Assembly (NCBI GenBank): GCA_021737645.1 | Contig: JAIPDO010000001.1 | Coordinates: 105,556 to 169,555, forward strand | Direction: 5' to 3' | DNA length: 64,000 nucleotides | Origin: Desulfarculaceae bacterium | GTDB lineage: Bacteria > Desulfobacterota > Desulfarculia > Desulfarculales > Desulfarculaceae | Part shown: positions 25,879 to 34,172 of the stretch, piece after piece | How the letters are laid out: each line of letters opens with the position of its first letter | Numbering within the stretch: the first letter of the stretch is position 1 | The notes under the pieces: generated by a model | What the model saw: the letters and a program-made list of their open reading frames with translations, nothing else | Databases searched by the model: none | Told to the model about the DNA's origin: nothing | Position numbers and translations under genes: made by a program

Positions 25879-27075
25879 CTAACCCTGGCCGCGCAACTGT
25901 TTCAGGTGGGACAGCATGGCTGGGGCCACCTTGAATAAGTCCCCTACTATACCATAATGCGCCACGTCGAAAATGGGTGCGTTGGGGTCGCTGTTCACCG
26001 CCACGATGGTGTCCGATCCCTGCATGCCCACCAGATGTTGCACCGCGCCGCTCACCCCCAGGGCTATATAGAGCTTGGGGGCCACGGTGCGGCCGGTCTG
26101 GCCCACCTGGTGCGCGTGGCCGATCCACTCGGAGTCCACCGCTCCGCGGGTGGCTCCCACCACACCGCCCAGGGCCTCGGCCAACCGGCTGACCACCTGG
26201 AAGCCCTCGGGGCCGCCCACGCCGCGCCCGCCGGTGACCACTACTTCGGCCCCGGTGAGGTTGACGTTGTTCTCCAGGGCCTGCACCACTTCCAGCACCT
26301 TGGTGGCGGCCTGGTCCTGGTCTTCCATGCTCACGGTGACCAAGCGGCCCTGGAAGCCGTCCCGGCGTTCCCCGACCTTCATCACCCGTGGCCGCACCGT
26401 GGCCATCTGGGGCCGGGCGGTGGGGCAAACGATGGTGGCCATGATGTTGCCGCCAAAGGCGGGCCGGGTTTGCAGCAACAGCCGCTTGTCCGGGTCGATG
26501 GCCAGCCCGGTGCAGTCGGCGGTGAGGCCGGTGGCTACCGCCGTGGCCACCCGGGGGATCATGGAACGTCCGATGGAGGTGGCTCCGGCCAGGAGCACCT
26601 CGGGCTTGTACTCGGCGATGAGCCGGGAGAGCACCTTGCAATAGATATCGTCGTTGAACTCGGCCAGGCGGGGGTCATCGGCCGCATAGACCACGTCGGC
26701 CCCCAGGGCGAACAGCTCGCCGGCCACGCCGTTTAAGCCGTGGCCCAAAACCACCGCGCCCAGTTCCACGCCCAACTGTTCGGCCAGGCGGCGTCCTTGG
26801 CCCAACAGCTCGGCCACCACCTCGGGCATCTGCCCGCCGCGCACCTCGGCGTAGACCCACACGCCCTTGGCCTCGGCGGCCCGGTCGTCCTGGGCGCGCT
26901 CCACCTCGGGAACCGTGATGGCATCTTCGGGGCACACGTCCGCGCAGGAGCCGCACAGGGTGCAGGAGTCGCCAACCTCGGGGAAGTCCCCCTGCATCTC
27001 CAAGGCATCAAAGGGGCAGGCGTCCAGGCACTGTTCGCAGCCGATGCAAAGTTCCTTGTCGATGATCACGACCAT
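25879..27075 (-). CDS. etfA: Electron transfer flavoprotein alpha subunit with N-terminal 2[4Fe-4S] ferredoxin
   Basis: 398 residues, about 70 longer than a plain EtfA. Residues 1-55 form an eight-cysteine ferredoxin (Cys 10, 13, 16, 20 and 38, 41, 44, 48, each set CxxCxxCxxxCP). The ETF alpha domains follow, with FAD binding in WIGHAHQVGQTGRTV, LGVSGAVQHLVGM and VNSDPNAPIFDVAHYGIVGDL. Ferredoxin-fused EtfA occurs in some bifurcating or reductase-linked systems such as caffeyl-CoA reductase of Acetobacterium. It starts four bases after the etfB stop. Confidence 0.95.
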   Translation of the reverse strand: MVVIIDKELCIGCEQCLDACPFDALEMQGDFPEVGDSCTLCGSCADVCPEDAITVPEVERAQDDRAAEAKGVWVYAEVRGGQMPEVVAELLGQGRRLAEQLGVELGAVVLGHGLNGVAGELFALGADVVYAADDPRLAEFNDDIYCKVLSRLIAEYKPEVLLAGATSIGRSMIPRVATAVATGLTADCTGLAIDPDKRLLLQTRPAFGGNIMATIVCPTARPQMATVRPRVMKVGERRDGFQGRLVTVSMEDQDQAATKVLEVVQALENNVNLTGAEVVVTGGRGVGGPEGFQVVSRLAEALGGVVGATRGAVDSEWIGHAHQVGQTGRTVAPKLYIALGVSGAVQHLVGMQGSDTIVAVNSDPNAPIFDVAHYGIVGDLFKVAPAMLSHLKQLRGQG

Positions 27076-27079
27076 GGCC

Positions 27080-27877
27080 CTAGCTCCCCACCATGATTAC
27101 CTGGGTGTCGACCAGGGCGTCTATGACCTCGGCCCCCATCTGTTCGTCGCTGCCTTCGAGCATGCGGCGATCGCCGCTGTGGCTGGGGGCGAACACCTTC
27201 ACCACCTGGGTGAAGCTGCCGGCCAGGCCCACCTGGCTTTCGTCCAGGCCCAACTCAACCGCTCCCTGCATGGGCACGGTGTATTTCTTGGCCCTCATTT
27301 TGCCTTTGAGCGACGGCGGCCGGGGCTCACCCACCTCGCGCACCACGGTCATCAGCGCGGGCAGGGGTAGATCCACCACGTCGTAGCCGTCGTCCATCTG
27401 GCGCTCGACCACCAAATGCTTGTCGTCGATCTCGCGGAAACCCTTCACAAAGGCCACATGGGGCAAGCCCAGGCGCTGGGCGATGCCCGGCCCCACCTGG
27501 GCCGTGTCGCCGTCCACCGCCTGTTTGCCGCAGATCACCAGGTCCACCTCGCCCAAGCCCTCGATGGCCTTGGCCAAGGCGGCGGTGGTGGCCCAGGTGT
27601 CGGCGCCGGCAAAGGCCCGGTCGCTCAAGAGCAGGCCCTCGTCCACGCCGTAGCCGATGGCTTCCTTGATGACCGTCTCGGCCTGGGGTGGGCCCATGGT
27701 GATGGCCACGATTTCCCCGCCGGCGGCTTCCTTGATGCGAAGCGCCGCCTCCAGGGCGAACAGGTCAAATGGGTTGACGATGCTCTCAACGCCCTCGCGC
27801 TTGAGGGTGTGAGTCTCAGGGTCCAGCTTTACGTTCGCCGTATCGGGAACCTGTTTAATACAGACTGCAATTTTCAT
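27080..27877 (-). CDS. etfB: Electron transfer flavoprotein beta subunit
   Basis: 265 residues. MKIAVCIKQVPDTANVKLDP, LKREGVESIVNPFDLFALEA and a VDGDTAQVGPGIAQRLGLP motif are typical of the beta subunit that binds a second FAD or AMP. The NPFDLFALEAALRIKE stretch is closer to anaerobic, bifurcation-associated EtfB than to the mitochondrial type. That judgement is from memory. It lies between the acyl-CoA dehydrogenase (21-bp gap) and etfA, forming one complex. Confidence 0.95.
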   Translation of the reverse strand: MKIAVCIKQVPDTANVKLDPETHTLKREGVESIVNPFDLFALEAALRIKEAAGGEIVAITMGPPQAETVIKEAIGYGVDEGLLLSDRAFAGADTWATTAALAKAIEGLGEVDLVICGKQAVDGDTAQVGPGIAQRLGLPHVAFVKGFREIDDKHLVVERQMDDGYDVVDLPLPALMTVVREVGEPRPPSLKGKMRAKKYTVPMQGAVELGLDESQVGLAGSFTQVVKVFAPSHSGDRRMLEGSDEQMGAEVIDALVDTQVIMVGS

Positions 27878-27898
27878 TTAAGTGCGCTCCAGGATGCT

Positions 27899-29056
27899 CT
27901 ACTTTTTACGCCCATACTCCTTATTCAACTCCTGCCCGATGACATTGCGTTGAATCTGGTTGGTGCCTTCGTAGATCTGGAGGATTTTGGCGTCGCGCAT
28001 CATCTTTTCGACCGGATACTCACGCATGTAGCCGTGGCCGCCCAGCACCTGCACCGCGTTGGTGGTGACCCGCATGGCCATGTCGGTGGGGAAAACCTTG
28101 GCTATGGCGCTGACCTTGGAAAAGTCCTTGGCACCGCTGTCGACGTAGCGGGCGACGGCATAAACCAGGGCGCGGGCCGCCTCGATGTCCACGGCCATGT
28201 CGGCCAGCATGTGGGCCACCGCCTGGAAGGTGATGATGGGCTTGCCGAACTGCTTGCGCACCCGGGCGAAGGCCGCGGCCTCGTCCAGGGCTCCCTGGGC
28301 CACGCCCACAGCCTGGGCGCCCACCCCGGGGCGGGATTTGTCAAAGGTGCGCATGGCCACCACGAAACCCAGGCCTTCCTTGCCCAGGACCCGGTCGGCC
28401 GGAATGCGGCAGTCCTTGAAAATAAGCTCGGAAGTGGCGCTGGCTCTGATGCCCATCTTCACTTCTTTTTTACCAATGCTGAAACCCGGGTCGTCGGCCT
28501 CCACGATGAAGGCGGTGGCGCCCCTGGCTCCCTTGTTGCGGTCGGTGATGGCGATCACCGTGTACACCCCGGCCTCGCCGCCGTTGGTGATCCACTGCTT
28601 GGAGCCGTTGAGCACGTAGGAGTCGCCGTCCTTTTTGGCCTCGGTCTGGATGCTAGCCGCATCGGAACCGGAAGCGGACTCGGTCAGGGCGAAGGCGCAA
28701 AGCTTCTCGCCGCTGCCTATCAGGGGCAGATATTTTTCCTTCTGGGCTTCATTGCCGAACAGAAGCATGGGATAAGCGCCCAGGAAAGAGGCGGCATAGC
28801 TGGTGGAAACGCCGCAGCAAGCGCGGGAAAGCTCTTCCACCGCGATGCAGTTTTCCAGGCAACCGCCGCCCAATCCGCCGTACTCTTCGGGGATGATGAT
28901 CTGGAACAGGTCGGCCTGGGCCAGGGCTTTCATGATCTCGCTGGGAAACTCTTCTTTTTCATCCAACTCGGCCCGAACCGGCTTGATGCGCTCTTCGGCG
29001 ATCTGCCGGCAAAGGTCGCGGATCATTTCCTGTTCTTCGGTGAAGAAATAGTCCAT
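27899..29056 (-). CDS. Acyl-CoA dehydrogenase
   Basis: 385 residues, the standard length. ALTESASGSDAAS and WITNGGEAGVYTVIA bind FAD and substrate. The catalytic glutamate lies in YEGTNQIQRNVIGQEL near residue 370, as in short-chain (butyryl-CoA-like) enzymes. It oxidises acyl-CoA to enoyl-CoA, or runs in reverse, exchanging electrons with the EtfBA pair encoded next. It sits between plsX and fabG, the usual place of fabH-fabD. Chain length cannot be read from sequence alone. Confidence 0.94.
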   Translation of the reverse strand: MDYFFTEEQEMIRDLCRQIAEERIKPVRAELDEKEEFPSEIMKALAQADLFQIIIPEEYGGLGGGCLENCIAVEELSRACCGVSTSYAASFLGAYPMLLFGNEAQKEKYLPLIGSGEKLCAFALTESASGSDAASIQTEAKKDGDSYVLNGSKQWITNGGEAGVYTVIAITDRNKGARGATAFIVEADDPGFSIGKKEVKMGIRASATSELIFKDCRIPADRVLGKEGLGFVVAMRTFDKSRPGVGAQAVGVAQGALDEAAAFARVRKQFGKPIITFQAVAHMLADMAVDIEAARALVYAVARYVDSGAKDFSKVSAIAKVFPTDMAMRVTTNAVQVLGGHGYMREYPVEKMMRDAKILQIYEGTNQIQRNVIGQELNKEYGRKK

Positions 29057-29106
29057 CTATCTATCTTTCTCCCCTGATTCTGCGTCTCGGCGGCGGAGGT
29101 GCCTGC

Positions 29107-30135
29107 CTAGGAATGGGCTATGTCGCCCAAAAGCCGTCCGCGGTACTGTTCCAGGCCCTCGGCCAAATGGCGGGTAACCTCGGCGCGCACCGTGTTGGCC
29201 GCCATCTTAACCGCCGTGGCGATTGCCTTGGGCGAAGAGGCGCCGTGGGCGATCAGGCCGACCCCGTTGATGCCCAACAAGGGCGCGCCTCCGTAATTGG
29301 AATAATCCAGCCGGCTGGCCACGTCGCGGAATTGCTCCCTGAGCAACAGCCCGCCCAGACGGGCCTTTATGCTGTGGGCCATGTATTCCCGGAAAAAATA
29401 CTCAAAGGTGTCGGCGAAACCTTCCACCAGCTTGATGCAGACATTGCCCACGAAGCCGTCGCAGACGATGACCTGGGTCTCGCCCTTGAACATGTCGCGG
29501 CCTTCCACGTTGCCGATGAAGTTGAGCCCGCTGTTTCTCAGGTGCTCGGCCGCCAGCTTGACCGCGGTGTTGCCCTTGCCCGGCTCTTCGCCGATGGACA
29601 ACAGGCCCACCTTGGGATTTTTTAGCCCCATCACCCGTTCGGCGTAGACCGAGCCCATGTAGCCGAACTGCATCAGCATCAAGGCGCTGCAGTCAACATT
29701 GGCTCCCACGTCGATGAGCAAAGTGGGTCCCCTGAGCGCCGGAAAGGCCGAGGCCAGGGCCGGACGGTCCACCTCGGCCAAGCGGCCCATGACCACCGCG
29801 CCCAGAGCCATGGTGGCCCCTGAGTTGCCCGCGCTGACCACCGCGTCGGCCTCGCCGGACTTGTGCAGGTTGTAGCAGACCCGGATGCTGGAGCCGGGCA
29901 TGCGCCTGAGGGCCACGCTGGGAGATTCATCCATGGCCACTACCTGGGCGGCAGGGTGGAGCGTCAAGCGTGGAGAGGAGGCGTCCTCCTTCTCCAGCAG
30001 AGGCTCCAGGACCTCGGTCTGGCCCACAAGGATAATCTCCACATCGGGCGGAGTTTCGGTCAGGGCCTGCAGGGCTCCCTTGACCACCGCCTCGGGGGCG
30101 TTGTCGCCTCCCATGCCGTCCAGGGCAATGCGCAT
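29107..30135 (-). CDS. plsX: Phosphate acyltransferase PlsX
   Basis: 342 residues. It opens MRIALDGMGGDNAPEAVVKG and contains GNSGATMALGAVVMGRL, LIDVGANVDCSALML and IVCDGFVGNVCIKLVEG, the PlsX hallmarks. It makes acyl-phosphate from acyl-ACP for phosphatidic acid synthesis. It starts 10 bases after the rpmF stop; rpmF-plsX is a widely conserved pair. Confidence 0.96.
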   Translation of the reverse strand: MRIALDGMGGDNAPEAVVKGALQALTETPPDVEIILVGQTEVLEPLLEKEDASSPRLTLHPAAQVVAMDESPSVALRRMPGSSIRVCYNLHKSGEADAVVSAGNSGATMALGAVVMGRLAEVDRPALASAFPALRGPTLLIDVGANVDCSALMLMQFGYMGSVYAERVMGLKNPKVGLLSIGEEPGKGNTAVKLAAEHLRNSGLNFIGNVEGRDMFKGETQVIVCDGFVGNVCIKLVEGFADTFEYFFREYMAHSIKARLGGLLLREQFRDVASRLDYSNYGGAPLLGINGVGLIAHGASSPKAIATAVKMAANTVRAEVTRHLAEGLEQYRGRLLGDIAHS

Positions 30136-30145
30136 GGACTAGCGC

Positions 30146-30325
30146 CTACTCCTCGGTCTTGGCCACCTGGCGGCCTTTGTAGGTGCCGCAGGACGGGCAC
30201 ACCCGATGAGACAGCTTGGCCTCGCCGCACTGCGGGCAGGCCACCGGGTTGGGCAGGGTGATGCTGTCGTGGGAGCGGCGTTTGTCGCGCCGGGTGGTGG
30301 AATGACGTCTTTTGGGAACAGCCAT
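30146..30325 (-). CDS. rpmF: 50S ribosomal protein L32
   Basis: 59 residues read directly from the reverse strand. It starts [20 protein letters not shown] and carries a zinc ribbon of four cysteines (30, 33, 43, 46; CPQC and CPSC). This is the zinc-binding L32 form, so a zinc-independent paralogue might exist elsewhere. The gene lies between yceD and plsX, the standard order. Confidence 0.96.
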   Translation of the reverse strand: MAVPKRRHSTTRRDKRRSHDSITLPNPVACPQCGEAKLSHRVCPSCGTYKGRQVAKTEE

Positions 30326-30376
30326 CTTTGTTAACTCTCCGCAAGAGCGGCCAACTAGGCCGCGGGGTTGCCGGGA

Positions 30377-30892
30377 CTATTTCTTAAGCTGGGCCAGCTT
30401 GGCCCAACGGGGATCGATTTTATTACGCCGGCAGCAGGGTTCACCCTGCTTTACCGGCTTGCCGCAGACCGGGCAAAGGCCCGAGCAGTCATCGCGGCAC
30501 AAGGGGGCCATGGGCAGAGCCAAGCCCATCTCGTCGCGCAGGGCCTGGGTCAGGTCCACCTGGCCATCCTCATAAAAGGACAACTCAAGCTCATCCTCGG
30601 CCAGCTCAACCTCTTCGCGGTCTTCCTGCCCCAAGGGGCGGAAGGCCCAGTCGAGCTCACCTTCCAGGCGCAACGGGACGGGGCCCAGGCAGCGGCTGCA
30701 AGCCAAAACCAACTCGGCCGCGTAGGTGCCCTTGGCCGTGATCAACTCGCCCACTCGCTCCAGCCTAAGCTGTGCGCAAGGCGCGGCAACCACCGCCTCG
30801 ACCTGGGGGCCCAAGTCGCGAGGCTCGGCCGCCGTGTCGCTGAAGGAAAGCTCCTTTCCTTCCGAGGGGATGTCGTTTACCGCGACCTTCAT
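30377..30892 (-). CDS. yceD: YceD family (DUF177) protein
   Basis: 171 residues. The middle part has LVLACSRCLGPVPL and the C-terminal part GLALPMAPLCRDDCSGLCPVCG, the paired-cysteine pattern of the YceD family. In bacteria and plastids YceD homologues are needed for 23S rRNA accumulation and are encoded next to rpmF, as here. The last 25 residues add another cysteine cluster (EPCCRRNK), probably part of a zinc site. Confidence 0.9.
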   Translation of the reverse strand: MKVAVNDIPSEGKELSFSDTAAEPRDLGPQVEAVVAAPCAQLRLERVGELITAKGTYAAELVLACSRCLGPVPLRLEGELDWAFRPLGQEDREEVELAEDELELSFYEDGQVDLTQALRDEMGLALPMAPLCRDDCSGLCPVCGKPVKQGEPCCRRNKIDPRWAKLAQLKK

Positions 30893-30918
30893 GACCTAAC
30901 ACCTTGGGCCTGATGTTG

Positions 30919-30945
30919 ACTATAGCAAACCGCCCCGGCTGTCAA
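30919..30945 (-). promoter_or_regulatory. Proximal promoter of yceD-rpmF-plsX
   Basis: Minus strand TTGACA (30945-30940), 15 bp, TATAGT (30924-30919). Both hexamers are good but the spacer is short. It lies 27 bases above the yceD ATG. Confidence 0.5.
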
Positions 30946-31018
30946 GCCTCAGCCGGGGCAAAATGCTCAAGAGCTTTCAGGGGTTCCCCGGTCAGTCCGG
31001 TCCCTTGAACGGTTTGGT

Positions 31019-31047
31019 AGTATAACACCGCCCCTGGGGCTTAACAA
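31019..31047 (-). promoter_or_regulatory. Distal promoter of yceD-rpmF-plsX
   Basis: Minus strand TTGTTA (31047-31042), 17 bp, TATACT (31024-31019). It would give a leader of about 120 bases before yceD. With the site at 30919-30945 this makes a tandem promoter pair. Confidence 0.5.
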
Positions 31048-31075
31048 GGTGCGCAAGCTCAATTAATGAGGGGCG

Positions 31076-31104
31076 TTGAGCGCCGTGGCCCTTGGTGTTA
31101 TACT
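31076..31104 (+). promoter_or_regulatory. greA promoter and structured leader
   Basis: TTGAGC (31076-31081), 17 bp, TATACT (31099-31104). The ~80-base leader that follows contains a 7-bp stem GGCGCGG/CCGCGCC (31114-31137) and a second GC-rich inverted repeat just before the ribosome site CAAGGAG. The 294-bp divergent gap 30893-31186 is therefore fully used by three promoters and this leader. Confidence 0.6.
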
Positions 31105-31186
31105 CTAGCCAACGGCGCGGGCCTCGCGGTCCGCGCCGAAGGTTTACCCTTTGCGCCGCCGGCCGGCGCCGGACCAAGGAGACTAG

Positions 31187-31669
31187 GTGTCGCGTTCGCT
31201 AATTACCCGCCAGGGCCATCAAAGTCTGTTGGACCAGATAGTGCACTTGCGCAAGGTCGAACTTCCCGCCAACGTCAGGGCTATTGAGGAAGCACGGGCT
31301 CACGGTGACTTGAGCGAAAACGCCGAGTACCACGCGGCCAAGGAGCGCAACGCCATCATAATGTCCAAGATCTCCGAGTTGGACAACCTCATCGCCACCG
31401 CCGAGGTGGTGGACCCCTTGCCCGAGCCCAACGGCCGGGTGGTCTTCGGCTGCCGAGCCACGGTGTACGACGTGGACGTCGAAGAGGAGCACGCCTACCA
31501 GATAGTCGGCGCGGCCGAGAGCGACGCCAGCTGCGGGCGCATTTCCATGACCTCGCCTATCGGCCAGGCCCTGTTGGGCAAGGAGGAAGGTGACGAGGTC
31601 AAGGTCAAGACTCCCGGTGGTATGCGCATCCTAGAGGTAGTCAGCGTGGAGCTAGTCGGCGCAGAGTGA
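31187..31669 (+). CDS. greA: Transcription elongation factor GreA
   Basis: 160 residues from GTG 31187 (AAGGAG upstream). The N-terminal coiled coil carries EEARAHGDLSENAEYHAAKE, whose acidic tip (Asp-Glu) enters the RNA polymerase channel and stimulates transcript cleavage. The C-terminal FKBP-like domain has ISMTSPIGQALLGKEEGDEV. Length and motifs fit GreA rather than GreB. Confidence 0.96.
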   Translation: MSRSLITRQGHQSLLDQIVHLRKVELPANVRAIEEARAHGDLSENAEYHAAKERNAIIMSKISELDNLIATAEVVDPLPEPNGRVVFGCRATVYDVDVEEEHAYQIVGAAESDASCGRISMTSPIGQALLGKEEGDEVKVKTPGGMRILEVVSVELVGAE

Positions 31670-31760
31670 TGAGCCCCGCTCACCTCACCAAACCTTACGC
31701 ATCCACATCCTTCTTATTACATAGTGCATGCCGGTCGCCCCAGGCCGGAGGCGCGGCCCT

Positions 31761-32990
31761 GTGACCAGCCTGGTCCGCCAGATATTCAACACTCGCATGC
31801 TGGTGTCGCTGCTCATGGGCTTCGCCTGCGGGCTTCCTCTGTTGCTCACCATCAGCCTGTTGCAGGCATGGATGCGCGAACAAGGGGTGGATCTGGCCAC
31901 CATCGGGCTCATGGCCCTGGTGGGCCTGCCCTACACCCTGAAATTTCTGTGGGCCCCCCTGCTGGACCGCTACACCCTGCCCTTTTTGGGACGGCGGCGC
32001 GGCTGGCTTCTGGTGGTGCAGCTCTGCCTCATGGTGGCCATCGTGGGCCTGGGCTTCACCCAGCCCGCCCAGCAGCCCACCATGGTGGCCTTGGCGGCCC
32101 TTTTGGTCACCTTTTTCAGCGCCAGCCAAGACACCCTGGTGGACGCCTACCGCCGGGAAGACCTGAGCGACGAAGAACTGGGCCTGGGCTCGTCGCTGTA
32201 CGTAAACGGCTACCGGGTGGGCATGCTCCTGGCCAGCGGCGGGGGCATGATCCTGGCCGACCACATCAGCTTCGCCACGGTCTACCTGATCATGGCCGCC
32301 GTGATGCTGGTTGGGGTGTTCACCACCCTGTTTTGCCACGAACCGCCCCACCCCACCGGCGCGCCCCGCAGCCTCCGGGAGGCGGTGGTGGAACCCTTTG
32401 TGGAATACTTTCAGCGCTCCGGGGCGCTGGGGCTGCTGGCTTTCGTTCTTCTGTATAAAATCGGCGACTCCATGGCCTCCACCATGACCACGCCCTTTTA
32501 TCTGGATCTTGGCTTCAGCAAGACCGAGATCGGGGCGGTGGTCAAGCTCTTCGGCTTCTGGGCCACCATAGGAGGCGGCCTGCTGGGGGGTATCGTCATC
32601 CTAAAGATGGGCATCCGCCGTTGCCTGTGGATTTTCGGCATACTGCAAGCCATGAGCACCGCGGGCTTCGCGGGGCTGGCCTATCTGGGCCACCACATCG
32701 CGGGGCTGGCCGCGGTCATCGCCTTTGAAAACGTCACCTCGGGCATGGGCACCGCCGCCTTCCTGGCCTTCATGGCCAGCCTCACCGACCGGCGCTTCAC
32801 CGCCACCCAATACGCCTTGCTCTCCAGCCTCATCGGAGTGCCCCGGGTCTTGGCCAGCGCGCCCACCGGGTGGATGGCCCAGGCCATGGGCTGGCCGAAC
32901 TTTTTTATTTTTTGCACCTTGGCGGCCATACCGGGCCTGATCCTGCTGCTGCGCTACGCCCCACCCCGCAGGAATCCAGAGCCTGAATAA
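31761..32990 (+). CDS. ampG: AmpG-like muropeptide MFS transporter
   Basis: 409 residues from GTG 31761, which has GGAGG nine bases upstream; ATG 31728 is an alternative. About twelve hydrophobic segments are visible. LVSLLMGFACGLPLLL, LPYTLKFLWAPLLDRY and FSASQDTLVDAYRRED are typical of AmpG. The family imports GlcNAc-anhydroMurNAc peptides into the cytoplasm for recycling. No recycling enzymes are adjacent, so the substrate rests on family similarity. It stands alone between greA and hflK. Confidence 0.85.
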   Translation: MTSLVRQIFNTRMLVSLLMGFACGLPLLLTISLLQAWMREQGVDLATIGLMALVGLPYTLKFLWAPLLDRYTLPFLGRRRGWLLVVQLCLMVAIVGLGFTQPAQQPTMVALAALLVTFFSASQDTLVDAYRREDLSDEELGLGSSLYVNGYRVGMLLASGGGMILADHISFATVYLIMAAVMLVGVFTTLFCHEPPHPTGAPRSLREAVVEPFVEYFQRSGALGLLAFVLLYKIGDSMASTMTTPFYLDLGFSKTEIGAVVKLFGFWATIGGGLLGGIVILKMGIRRCLWIFGILQAMSTAGFAGLAYLGHHIAGLAAVIAFENVTSGMGTAAFLAFMASLTDRRFTATQYALLSSLIGVPRVLASAPTGWMAQAMGWPNFFIFCTLAAIPGLILLLRYAPPRRNPEPE

Positions 32991-33045
32991 AATTCATTCA
33001 CAAACGCCCTATTGCCGCAATCGCACTCCCGTGCGCCGCTTGACC

Positions 33046-33074
33046 TTGCCCCCCGCGCACTGGACTGCTATGCT
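33046..33074 (+). promoter_or_regulatory. Probable promoter for hflKC
   Basis: TTGCCC (33046-33051), 17 bp, TATGCT (33069-33074), about 50 bases ahead of the hflK ATG, which has GAGGTG five bases upstream. The -35 is weak. Confidence 0.4.
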
Positions 33075-33122
33075 TTCGGCAACAAGTATCGTTAACTTAG
33101 CTCACCCCAGCGAGGTGCAATT

Positions 33123-34172
33123 ATGCCCATGGACTGGACCCCCCCACCCCGGGGGACCGGCCGGGAACCAGACCTGAATAAGGTCTTCAGCGATTTAAAA
33201 GACAAGATGCCCAGTTTCAAAAAGGCCAAGGGCCTTTGGGTGGTGGTGCTCATAGTGGCCGCCATCGTCCTTGGCTCCACCGCTTATTACACGGTGGGCC
33301 CTGAAGAAAACGGCATCATCCTGCGCTTCGGCCGCTTTGTGCGCGAATCCGGACCTGGATTGCACTTCAAGTTGCCCTTGGGCATTGAAAACGCCATCAA
33401 GGTGAAAACCGGCCGCGTGTTCAAGGAAGAGTTCGGCTTTAGGGGCATCAGCCCGGGAATCAGGAGCCGCTTCAGCGAAAAGGGCTACTCCGACGAGTCC
33501 CTCATGCTCACCGGCGACCTCAACGTCATCGAAGTCAAATGGATCGTGCAGTACAAGATTCGCGATCCCCAACTTTGGCTGTTTGCGGTGCGCGACCCCG
33601 TGGCGGCCATCCGCGACCTTTCCGAATCGGTGATGCGCCAGATCGTGGGCAACCGCCTGAGCGACCAGGTGCTCACCCTGCAACGCGTGGAGATCGCGGC
33701 CAAGGCCCAAAAAGAGCTGCAAACCCTGCTGGACAGCTACAAGACCGGCGTGCAAATAATCACGGTCAAGCTGCAGGACGTCAACCCGCCCCCGCCGGTG
33801 CAGCCTGCCTTCAACGAGGTCAACGAGGCCCGTCAACAGAAGGAACGCATGATCAACGAGGCCCAGGAAGCCTACAACCGCGAGGTGCCCAAGGCCTTGG
33901 GTGAGGCCTCCCGAGTGGTCACAGAGGCCGAGGGCTATTCCACCGAAAAGGTGAACCGGGCCCAGGGCGAGGCCAAACGCTTCGAAGCCGTGTTGGCCAG
34001 CTACCTCACCGCCAAGGACGTCACCCGCCGCCGCCTGTACCTGGAGGCCATGCAGAAGATGATCAAAAAGGCCGAAAAGATCTACGTGGTGGATGAAAAT
34101 GTGCGCGGAATGCTGCCTCTGTTGAACCTCAGCCCCAAAACGGCGCAAGCCCAAGACAAGGGGGTGAAGTGA
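33123..34172 (+). CDS. hflK: FtsH protease modulator HflK
   Basis: 349 residues: a short Pro-rich N-terminus, one membrane helix (about 38-58, GLWVVVLIVAAIVLGSTAYY), then an SPFH/band-7 domain and a long helical region. GPEENGIILRFGRFV and PGLHFKLPLGIE open the SPFH domain, and AYNREVPKALGEASRV lies in the coiled coil. HflK with HflC forms a cage around FtsH and modulates membrane-protein degradation. The stop overlaps the hflC start as TGATG. Confidence 0.94.
   Translation: MPMDWTPPPRGTGREPDLNKVFSDLKDKMPSFKKAKGLWVVVLIVAAIVLGSTAYYTVGPEENGIILRFGRFVRESGPGLHFKLPLGIENAIKVKTGRVFKEEFGFRGISPGIRSRFSEKGYSDESLMLTGDLNVIEVKWIVQYKIRDPQLWLFAVRDPVAAIRDLSESVMRQIVGNRLSDQVLTLQRVEIAAKAQKELQTLLDSYKTGVQIITVKLQDVNPPPPVQPAFNEVNEARQQKERMINEAQEAYNREVPKALGEASRVVTEAEGYSTEKVNRAQGEAKRFEAVLASYLTAKDVTRRRLYLEAMQKMIKKAEKIYVVDENVRGMLPLLNLSPKTAQAQDKGVK

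Noticed and set aside
27416..29077. 553-codon plus-strand frame across etfB and the acyl-CoA dehydrogenase
   Set aside because: Antisense to two clear genes, no recognisable motif and composition of a GC-driven shadow frame.
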